DNA from: SIG603 sp964369215
Lineage (GTDB): Bacteria; Bacillota; Clostridia; Oscillospirales; Acutalibacteraceae
DNA: 12,794 nt
Assembly: GCA_964369215.1 (NCBI GenBank)
Contig: CAYJEZ010000072.1
Location: 1-12,794, forward strand
Reading direction: 5' to 3'
In this document: one piece after another, positions 6,801 through 12,700 of the stretch
Layout of the letters: every line of letters begins with the position of its first letter
Numbering within the stretch: the first letter of the stretch is position 1
Program-made: the position numbers and the translations under genes
Notes under the pieces: model-generated
Database searches by the model: none
What the model was told of the DNA's origin: nothing
The model's input: the letters and a program-made list of their open reading frames with translations, nothing else

Positions 6801-8283
6801 GAATGAATATTTGATTTAAGTTATCGATACTGCTAAATGCATCTGTACCTATAAAGTTTATACTATTTGGCAGTGTTATAGATTTTATTCTATAACAGCT
6901 GGCAAACGCATTGTCTCCAATTGTAGTAACACCCTCAGGAATTTTTAAGGTTGTAACCTTATAACAGTTATAAAACGCATTATTTCCAATAGAAAGTAAT
7001 CCCTCATTAAAAGTTATTGTTTCAAATCCGCCTCCATAAAAAGCATATTCATTAATATGTGTAACAGTATTTGCAACTGTATAATCTGTGTCAGATTTAG
7101 CGTCGGGGTAAGCTATAAGCTCTGTTTTATTTTTATTAAATAAAACCCCATTCTCACTTGTGAAAGTTTGGTTATTGCTTGAAATGTTTATTTCAGTTAA
7201 CCTTGAACAAGAATAAAAAGGATTTGCATTAATTTCAGCTAAATTATCTGGTAATGTTACAGTTGTCAAACTACCGGCATTAGAAAATGCTCCTTCGCCT
7301 AGTTTTACTAAACTATCGGGCAGTGTTAACTCTTGTAAACCGGCTCCGTTAAATGCATACTCCCCTATTTCTGCTAGAGTGCTTGAAAAAGTAACACTTG
7401 ATAAATTTTCACAAGTCAAAAATGAAAATCCGCTAATTTTAGTAACGCTATTAGGAATTTTTATGCTAGTTAAACCTCTGCAGTTCTGAAAAGCTCTCGT
7501 ACCAATTTCTGTTAGTGTAGTTATGTCAGACATAATATACTCGCCTGCTCTTCCCTCTGGATATCTAACCAAAACAGTCTTATCTTTATTAAATAAAACT
7601 CCTTCTACACTAGAGTAAGAAATGTTATCAGTAGAGACATTTATGTTCATTAAACTTTCACAATACACAAAAGCAGAATCATTTATATAATTAACACTGC
7701 TTGGAATATTAACGCTCTCGATATCGATGCAATCTACAAATGCACCTGATGAAATAGTAACTACATCAAAAGTATTTCCCTCAAATTCTACAATGCTTGG
7801 CACCTCAACATTACCACTAGTTGAAGAAGGAACTGATGGTGTAAAGTAATCATCAACACCTAATTGCACAGTACCATTTTGACTTTCATTAGGCAGCGAT
7901 AGAATTTGAAAAGTCATAGGTATTGTATCAACTTCAACAGTGAAAGTTTGCCACTCAACAAGAGAAGCTTGTATTGAATTTGTAGTCTCATCTATAATTT
8001 CTTGATTTGTTGCTTGCTCAGTTGACTGAATAGCCCCCTGTATAGGTGGTAAGCTATCTTCTGGTAAAATAGTCTCTTCTATAGCTTGATTAGAAGTAAG
8101 TACGTCAGTTCCATCATTTACAAATTCTTTTAGCTGACTCTGTTCTAAAATCTCTTGTTCAAACTCTAATTGTGAATTTACATCTTCTGCAGATGTAATA
8201 AGTTGGGCCGAGCCCGTAATCATTGTGCATACAAGAACTAAACTAATAATCTTTTTAAACTTCTTCATTTTCACGACCATCAC
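817..8283 (-). CDS. giant BspA-like LRR surface protein with dockerin
   Basis: This encodes a secreted 2488-residue protein of the BspA-like leucine-rich-repeat class (LRR_5 type), usually linked to adhesion or surface display. The frame opens with GTG at 8281-8283. The ATG at 8266-8268 gives a typical MKKFKKIISLVLVC signal peptide and may be the true start; ATG 8278-8280 is a third option. Cleavage is likely after about residue 30 (ITSA/ED). A Gln/Glu/Thr-rich linker runs to about residue 110. Five tandem modules start near residues 112, 524, 822, 1288 and 1727. Each opens with a beta segment containing SLP or a variant plus ENG-like residues. Each continues with LRRs of the form LTSITIPxSVTxIGxxAF and closes with a variant of IPVGNEYLKQYC. 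A domain at about 2284-2422 ends in DRFSTYALA. A type I dockerin fills 2424-2488, with two complete 12-residue calcium loops: DVNASGTVDISD (2428-2439) and DLNDDGVVNFLD (2463-2474). There is no LPXTG motif, so attachment would be through a cohesin partner. No catalytic domain is visible. The ligand is unknown. Confidence 0.93.
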   Translation of the reverse strand: MMVVKMKKFKKIISLVLVCTMITGSAQLITSAEDVNSQLEFEQEILEQSQLKEFVNDGTDVLTSNQAIEETILPEDSLPPIQGAIQSTEQATNQEIIDETTNSIQASLVEWQTFTVEVDTIPMTFQILSLPNESQNGTVQLGVDDYFTPSVPSSTSGNVEVPSIVEFEGNTFDVVTISSGAFVDCIDIESVNIPSSVNYINDSAFVYCESLMNINVSTDNISYSSVEGVLFNKDKTVLVRYPEGRAGEYIMSDITTLTEIGTRAFQNCRGLTSIKIPNSVTKISGFSFLTCENLSSVTFSSTLAEIGEYAFNGAGLQELTLPDSLVKLGEGAFSNAGSLTTVTLPDNLAEINANPFYSCSRLTEINISSNNQTFTSENGVLFNKNKTELIAYPDAKSDTDYTVANTVTHINEYAFYGGGFETITFNEGLLSIGNNAFYNCYKVTTLKIPEGVTTIGDNAFASCYRIKSITLPNSINFIGTDAFSSIDNLNQIFIPVGNEYLKQYCTENSLKYIELEEGVPPIALYSTHVVSVNNVDITVYVNSLPTSTENGLVQIGGAGAQNAIDTNYVGTIYIPASVDIEGYTFDVADINPHSFPEGVTEIIVDDNSSYLSSYNGVLFNKDKTTLILYPKGKQDESYDIPYGVTTIGRSAFADSKMQNITIPSTVTNIGTSAFYSNFNLTSITIPEGVKEISDSAFSFCSNLEEVSFPSTLIKIGESAFKGSPLIDIQIPESVTEIGNSAFERTALYRVTIPNGVTTIGDNAFSIFTLASVVLPNSVTHIGQNAFSSGYLEQIFIPVGNEYLKQYCTENSLKYTELEEGQPPIAINSVYTVTANNIDMKVTVLSLATDSENGTVLLGGDFHSIVDTSYNGSLYLPNTVDIEGYIFDVVDINPTGFENCYGLNAIYVYEDNPYFSSIDGVLFNKEQNTLIYYPIGRYGEHYQVPLGVISIGESAFRNSNLKSIDLAETLTTIEDSAFYGAKIEGIDLPDSLTTVSGSSFVGAYYLRFIRVTDNNPNFSSVDGILLNKEKTIIIAVPNKTNGVFSIPEGVISIVGGDINPTFTSNHSITNLTIPSSVLNIDNDALKQLIALKEIHVSSDNPNFSSVDGVLLNKEKTTILKLPVYRSNDSDYTVPEGVTHIAGGDNPVFGLPNNFKNITLPSTLLTMDSDAFANCYNLTSINVSENNPNYSSIDGVLFNKDKSVLTYYPSNKGAIYQLPKGVSTISSNAFSSGNRLEVLILNDDVTNIEERAFEYNSSLTHIYIPENNQYLKQYCIDNLLNYIEYSDGKVPIIQNNVYTINVDGVDIDFKVLSLPTDTESGTVQVGGGAVAIDTLTTGAINIPSTVFIDNTNFSVVSIGESAFVGCEEITSVSIPNSITDIVSISYINPFNGCENLTEIIVASDNSNYSSEDGVLLSKDKTVILICPPGKTGDYSIPETVYSFGQSFAPIAFQGCDRLTSISIPASVTYLPWYIFKGCSSLTNISIPSSITSIGRGAFQNCSSLQSITIPSLVTELDTFTFEGCNSLREINVDSDNANLISIDGVLYSKDGKRLLIYPSGKTDESYSIEESVEIIDFSAFINNSNLISLNIPKAVKEIGSLSGMGESGFFDGCTALEEINVEEGSSYYTSEDGVLFKGIYTSGRTLMLYPYAKPGNTYIVPQFVSTINDSSLAYAKNLTDIAFYPSVSDINAQNNSWDSRQNIYIPSNSTYLKDYFANTKSQVSEYEYKFDYQDSYKTINVEGIEIGFNIILAPTPLSNGKVEIGVFRIGMGNEYPSEAVDPSVLSGHYNIPATVEIDGDIYEVAELGSSLFGEASALTSITIPKTVTYIDGAAFSELENLKSIEVSTENKNYTSVDGVLYSKDRTKIIFYPAAREGSSYIIPEGVADILYAFTNAKNLVSINIPASVVHNGNSALFNGCSLLSEIIVAQANQTLSSEDGVLYNKDKTTIVKFPEGKTGEFNMPDSVEANFTTEYALSNCENLTAINVSDNHPSYSSINGVLYNKDETELLIYPSGKAGDYTIPESVTSVNHSAFSNGNKITSLNIHDNIANLSWYSNRVFTSNTAINVNATNSNYSSEDGVLFNKDKTELIAYPAGKVGGYTIPDGVNKIMWGAFQNSINLTSVSIPDTVVEIQDVSFANCTSLSEVTIPDSVTILAWSVFSNCDALTSVTVPGSVNELGLYVFAHCDNLVDVTILEGVTRVDDLAFYDSNKLESVTVPNSVTYVSDIAFKYCDKFDTMLIPVGNELLKQYCINNGFDYNYPTDVVPEIGGTGATDLAPEIPKNDISDIFTEEDLIGGEDLKVKLDVNKVEESTVTPEEKVAIDSKIEDFIKAEGTGTVAVAQLLDIDLKKTVGATETAITELTKAIRITLTIPSELIIEGVEYVVVRVHNGVAEVLEDLDNDPNTITIETDRFSTYALASVKARLLGDVNASGTVDISDSTEIANVGNYNKTKTEAGVDAYTDLNDDGVVNFLDVAISRNSSNFGKSD
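4941..4990 (-). repeat. intragenic direct repeat B, copy 1
   Basis: This 50-bp segment of the LRR gene matches 5196-5245 at 46 of 50 positions (offset 255 bp, 85 codons). It encodes the LNKEKT...SSVDG segment of two neighbouring LRR sub-blocks. Three of the four differences fall within ten bases. It suggests a fairly recent duplication inside the third large module. Confidence 0.7.
5196..5245 (-). repeat. intragenic direct repeat B, copy 2
   Basis: This is the partner of 4941-4990, in the same frame and 85 codons away. The perfectly shared core is CACTAGAAAAATTCGGATTA apart from its first base. Similarity falls off sharply on both sides, so only this part of the 85-codon block is well conserved at DNA level. 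Confidence 0.7.
5825..5907 (-). repeat. module-junction direct repeat A, copy 1
   Basis: This 83-bp segment is identical to 6731-6813 at 81 of 83 positions. It codes for the hinge between two LRR modules (IFIPVGNEYLKQYC, then TENSLKYTELEEG). The offset is 906 bp, exactly 302 codons, so recombination between the copies would remove or duplicate a whole module in frame. Confidence 0.9.
6731..6813 (-). repeat. module-junction direct repeat A, copy 2
   Basis: This is the second copy of the 83-bp hinge repeat, encoding IFIPVGNEYLKQYC and TENSLKYIELEEG at the end of the first large module. It differs from 5825-5907 at two bases; one changes Ile to Thr and the other is silent. The surrounding modules are far more diverged, so the hinge is unusually conserved at DNA level. 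Confidence 0.9.
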
Positions 8284-8359
8284 TTTCTTCTTTTTCTAGG
8301 TAAATCCATTTCAACATATAAACATCGTTTACTCTTGGTGTAACAACTATATAATCGTA

Positions 8360-8405
8360 GCATTTATTTCATCAAAAACCTTTTAATTCAAAAAGAAATA
8401 AACAC
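8360..8405 (-). promoter_or_regulatory. 5' leader hairpin of LRR gene
   Basis: In the minus-strand leader, GUGUUUAUUUC (8395-8405) can pair with GAAAUAAAUGC (8360-8370): eleven pairs, two of them G-U, around a 24-nt loop. It lies just after the predicted transcription start, in a leader of roughly 130-145 nt. Position and length allow a regulatory or stabilising role. It matches no riboswitch family I recognise. Confidence 0.3.
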
Positions 8406-8419
8406 TTGTAATTACACAT

Positions 8420-8448
8420 ATCATAACACAGTCTTTAAACAAGTTCAA
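8420..8448 (-). promoter_or_regulatory. sigma-A promoter of LRR gene
   Basis: On the minus strand, TTGAAC (8443-8448; 4/6) and TATGAT (8420-8425; 5/6) are spaced 17 bp apart. TGT directly before the -10 gives an extended -10 (TGN). The predicted start is near 8413. The promoter lies downstream of the patatin-gene terminator (8549-8591), which makes the LRR gene an independent unit. Confidence 0.7.
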
Positions 8449-8548
8449 GAAAAAATAACATTTTTTATACAATTTATTCATTTTTATATTATTTTTTATA
8501 TTACATATCTTTTTCTGCCCTTTTTACCAGTTACTTGCCATAATATTT

Positions 8549-8591
8549 AAAAAAATAACAGGAATACAAAACTTTTTGTATCCCCGTTATT
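8549..8591 (-). terminator. Rho-independent terminator of patatin gene
   Basis: AATAACAGGAATACAAAA (8554-8571) and TTTTGTATCCCCGTTATT (8574-8591) pair at 16 of 18 positions, and the other two can be G-U pairs in RNA. On the minus strand the stem is followed by a run of seven T (8549-8555, partly in the stem). It begins about 50 nt past the patatin-like gene's stop and separates it from the LRR gene. Confidence 0.8.
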
Positions 8592-8639
8592 TAGATAATT
8601 ATCGTATACACTATACATGCAAATCCTATAATACTAATA

Positions 8640-9482
8640 TTAATCGATAAGCTTTCGTATCTCTTCTATTTTTTCTTTAGCAACATCGTATCCGTGTTTA
8701 TACACTTGCTCCAAAATAGCAACGTCAGACTCAAATGATTTAAGCTTATATTTTGGTCTTAAAACAACAATATTCTCAGCTTTATTCTGCTCCATATCAT
8801 CAATAAAATTAATGGTCTCATTATACATCTGTGGCCTGTTTTTTAACACTTCAGCTAATTTCGGAAATTTCCTCCCATAAATTCGTGCAACAATCTTAGC
8901 GGATTTGGTTTGCATTTTAACAAATCCTTTTGGCTGCGTCAGTATCACTAAATTTTTTATATTTCCGTCTGAGATAGATTGTTTTATCGGAATAGAGTCA
9001 GCTAATCCACCATCAAAATATTGTTTTTCATCTACTGTAATAGGAGGAAAACAAAGTGGTATCGCACAAGTAGCACGTAACATTGTGCATTTCTTATCTA
9101 GTTTTTTTCCATCCTTATATTCAATTTCTCCTGTCAGTGCGTCGGTTATTCCAACTTTAATTTCGCCTTGAAATTGATAGTATTTTTCCCAATCTAAAGG
9201 AATTAATTTATTCGGTATCTCATCAAAAACAAAATCTAAACCAAACAATGATTTACATTTAATAAAATTACGTTTAGATAAATAACGAGAGTCATTTCTA
9301 TATTTTCGCATTATTTCAATATTTCTTTCTTTTTGTTGTGAAACATATGAAACTCCATTTGAAATTCCTGCCGAAACACCAATTATGTAATTAAAATTAA
9401 CACCATAATCAAGCAGTGCATCCATTGCTCCTGCCGTAAAAACTCCACGAAATGAACCGCCCTCTAAAACTAAGCCTGCCAT
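8640..9482 (-). CDS. patatin-like phospholipase (YjjU/RssA type)
   Basis: This predicted cytoplasmic serine lipid acyl hydrolase has 280 residues, the usual length for short bacterial patatins. The Ser-Asp dyad architecture is complete. It has a glycine-rich oxyanion loop GGSFRG (residues 8-13), a nucleophile elbow GVSAG (35-39, Ser37) and the DGG motif (157-159, Asp157) inside YFDGGLADSIP. The stretch CAIPLCFPPITVDEKQYFDG is typical of the YjjU-like branch. There is no signal peptide or membrane segment. The family cleaves fatty acyl chains from phospholipids or related lipids; the substrate here cannot be told from sequence. The start is secure: GGAGG at 9488-9492 lies 5 nt before the ATG. 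The gene has its own promoter (9559-9587) and terminator (8549-8591), so it is probably monocistronic despite lying between two surface-protein genes in the same orientation. Confidence 0.92.
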   Translation of the reverse strand: MAGLVLEGGSFRGVFTAGAMDALLDYGVNFNYIIGVSAGISNGVSYVSQQKERNIEIMRKYRNDSRYLSKRNFIKCKSLFGLDFVFDEIPNKLIPLDWEKYYQFQGEIKVGITDALTGEIEYKDGKKLDKKCTMLRATCAIPLCFPPITVDEKQYFDGGLADSIPIKQSISDGNIKNLVILTQPKGFVKMQTKSAKIVARIYGRKFPKLAEVLKNRPQMYNETINFIDDMEQNKAENIVVLRPKYKLKSFESDVAILEQVYKHGYDVAKEKIEEIRKLID

Positions 9483-9487
9483 TTAAT

Positions 9488-9492
9488 CCTCC
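9488..9492 (-). promoter_or_regulatory. ribosome-binding site of patatin gene
   Basis: GGAGG on the minus strand, 5 nt upstream of ATG 9480-9482, is a strong Shine-Dalgarno match and fixes the start codon. Confidence 0.85.
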
Positions 9493-9558
9493 AAGTGATG
9501 CAAATAATTTTTTCTAAACAAAAGCAATAGCCTTTTTGACTGTTTATATTACTTTCAT

Positions 9559-9587
9559 ATTTTACCATTTCCAAGTTATTTTCGCAA
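9559..9587 (-). promoter_or_regulatory. sigma-A promoter of patatin gene
   Basis: On the minus strand, TTGCGA (9582-9587; 4/6) and TAAAAT (9559-9564; 5/6) are separated by 17 bp. TGG before the -10 gives an extended -10 element. The predicted start near 9552 leaves a leader of about 70 nt. It lies beyond the hairpin that follows the LPXTG gene, supporting independent transcription. Confidence 0.65.
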
Positions 9588-9668
9588 CCATCAATAAAAG
9601 TTATTTTTATATGCATTAATTATTTATTGTTTTGGTATGCTAACAGCTTTTTCAAACTTTTTAGACGA

Positions 9669-9698
9669 AAAGAGAGCAAGTATAAACTTACTCTCTTT
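9669..9698 (-). terminator. probable terminator of LPXTG-protein gene
   Basis: AAAGAGAGCAAGT (9669-9681) and ACTTACTCTCTTT (9686-9698) pair at 12 of 13 positions around an ATAA loop; the exception is a C-A mismatch. It begins about 25 nt after the LPXTG gene's stop. On the minus strand the stem ends in a short T run (TTTTCGT), weaker than a textbook U tract, so termination may be partial. Confidence 0.6.
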
Positions 9699-9723
9699 AC
9701 AATACAGGTTATTTTTAATATAC

Positions 9724-12700
9724 TTAATGTTTTTTAAATTTTAGTCTCTTTTTATAAATAAGTATAATAATCACAGATAAAAGCACTTGCACAGCCATTA
9801 ATAATAAATAATAACTGTTATCTCCTGTGTTAGGGAGCGTCGGGTCTTGTGGGTTATCTGGATCTTGTGGNNNNNNNNNNNNNNNNNNNNNNNNNNNNNN
9901 NNNNNNNNNNNNNNNNNNNNNNNNNNNNNNNNNNNNNNNNNNNNNNNNNNNNNNNNNNNNNNNNNNNNNNTCTTGTGGATTGTCTGGGTCTTGTGGATTG
10001 TCTGGGTCTTGTGGATTTCCCGTATCAGGTTCTAGCACTGTAAATGTAGTTTGCGCTTCACCTGATGATGAAACAATGCTTATACTATGTACGCCTTGAG
10101 ATAAGCCTTTTGTAAACTCTCCACTTATAGTAATCATAGTACTGCCGTCTGTCACCTCTATAAATTCATTGCCCACTATTTGATTATCAATTTTAGTTGA
10201 AACATAGTCACCATATAACGCATTTGATACAACTGTTAATGCATCACCTTGCGTTATGGTTTGATTTGCACCTTGAATAATAATTGGTGTAAGCGATTTA
10301 TATCCTACCGATACTATATGCCCGTCTAAAGATGCACTTAAAATACCTGTTGCTCCTAAATCGGTAACCAACATACCATTTTCAATACTCGCAGCACCAT
10401 CTTTTGGAACTACTATCCATTCAATCTTATTTGAGGTAACTAAGCTTTCGTCATTAATTGATATAATCTCTCCATTATCTGCTGTTAATGCTAAGCTAAA
10501 ATTACCCGCTACATTTTCAATCTCAGAGTTTGTAACATCCACATCATTTAAGTATATAGAGTAATTAAGCTTTTGAGTAGAAATCTTAGAGTTAATAAGA
10601 GGTATAGAAACTTTTTTGCTCTCATTACCCATTTCATCTACCGCCCATAACTGAACAAATTGATATGCCAATTTTGTGTTTAAAGGCACTTCTATGCTGT
10701 AGCTTCCATCTTCATTTTCTACAACCTTTGTAACCTCTTGAACACCTTCTACAGATGCGTAAAGTGTCACACCTTTTTCACTAAATCCTTCGATTTCTAT
10801 AGAGTTTCCGACTATATCATTATTAAATAATCCTTGATTTTGTGAGGAAACAAGAAGCTTCGGTGCTACAGTATCAACATTAAATACAATGGTTTCGTAC
10901 AATGCATCGCCTGTGTCATTCTCGCCGCTAAAGTATAGTGTGTGCATTCCTGGTTGTAGGTCGTTAAATGATATTATACTTCCCTTACTCCAGTTAACTA
11001 CTTCGCCTCCGTCAAGTCTGTAAGACCCGTTTTCAACTGTTCCATCTACCGAGGTAACTGATACTCTTACATCGCTACTATTTACAGTTTGATAGCTAAA
11101 AGTAGTTATACCGTCATTTGGCATAAGGTCATTTTCTAGTTGTTTTGCATTTTCTATAGTTAAGCTTACTTTCGTTTCTTGTGGTGTTACCATAGTAATC
11201 TCATTGCTTAGCACTTCTTTTGACAATACCGCTACTACATTTTCGGGGTCACCGGCAACTTCTACTTCTTTATACGATTGAATTCCCACTACATATTTTT
11301 CGCCTACTTCAAGTCCTATAAATTCTGTAGTTGCGGTTTCTTGTTTTTCTCCTGTTAACACTTCGTGTCTTCCACCGACAACTACAACATTATCCTCACT
11401 GTTGTAAGGAATATTTTGTCTTGGGAAATCTTGTAATGCTGTCTTACTTCCATCTTCATTCACTTCATAAATTGTAGCTTGATAACCATCAACTTCTCCG
11501 CTTGGAGTCACAGGTATATCTATAGTGTAATCTCCGCCTAAAACAGCTTCTTGGAGTGTGGGTTCTGACGGTTGATTTGGATTGACGTAGCTATATGTTC
11601 CCTGTGCAAGTAAAATTGGATTTGAGGTTTCATCTTTGGTTTTTGCAACCACTTCAATCTCATATTCTCCTGTTGGCAATGTTTGTGGTGGTACAAAGCC
11701 AATCACTTTGCTTGTCCCACTTGGCGATTCGTCCACTGCTATCGGATAAACATTATCGCCCGATTTTGCAAACACACTTATTGTTTGCATTTCATCTAAA
11801 TCACCCTCAACTGTTACACTGTCTCCTGTAACTGTTGCCGAAGTAATCTGTGGTAAGCGGTCAACTGTTATATTGGCTAGTGTAGAATTAGCATCTATTC
11901 CAATTTCCCATGTTTTTCCAAAATCACCAGACTCTGTAAACGAGAATATAACTTTTGCCTCTACTATTCCTCCAACCTCAGTAGTATGAAGCATAATATT
12001 TGCATTTTCGTCGGTTCCGTTTCCGGATTCATCCCAATTTAAACTTCTTCTTACTCCGCCACTTGACATTGTGATGCCTTTTGCTATTTCCTCAGCCTCT
12101 TCTATGGTATTTGCTGTGAATGCAAGTTCTGCTAAAATGTCTTTTCCAGCTTCTGCTGGTATTGGTAACTGATGAATATATCTATCTTCGCTTGAGTTAA
12201 AATTAGAAAGCGTCATAATAGACTGGCTTATATTCATAACTTGCACATTAGGCTCTATCGACCTTGTAGAAATCAGCTCGTATGTAGGTTCTGGAACATC
12301 ATATTTACCCATGGCAAAGTTAATTTCTGTTGTGTCCCAATCATAGCTTATTCCTAAGTCTACTTTTAAAACTGAAATGCTACCCCATGCTCTATTAACA
12401 TTCATTCCTATGCCAACGTTGCCAAGCTCCATTTCGCCTACAACAGGAATACTGTCAGGAACTCTCACGGTAGCTCTTGCAAATCCCTCCCAGAACCAAG
12501 AGTCATCAAGTTGATTTTCTTCTAAAACAAGATAACCTGAACCTAAAACAGCACCTAACAAGTCAATCTCAACACCGGCATAAAGCCTAATTTCAGGATA
12601 CCAGTGAACAGCTAGACCCATTTTGTCAATAACTGTAACGCCGTATACGCTCATATCAGATAAACTTGCATCAATTCCTCTTAAAGAGACTGCCAAATCA

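Noticed and set aside
817..8283. Repeats in the LRR gene as a CRISPR array
   Set aside because: The repeats are in-frame coding units of varied length and sequence, without constant short repeats and unique spacers.
8905..9171. Plus-strand frame of 88 codons within the patatin gene
   Set aside because: It is fully antisense to a gene with intact catalytic motifs, RBS, promoter and terminator.
9827..10099. Plus-strand frames reading CGLSGSC-like repeats
   Set aside because: They are the antisense reading of the 18-bp DPDNPQ repeat and pass through the N gap; they have no independent support.
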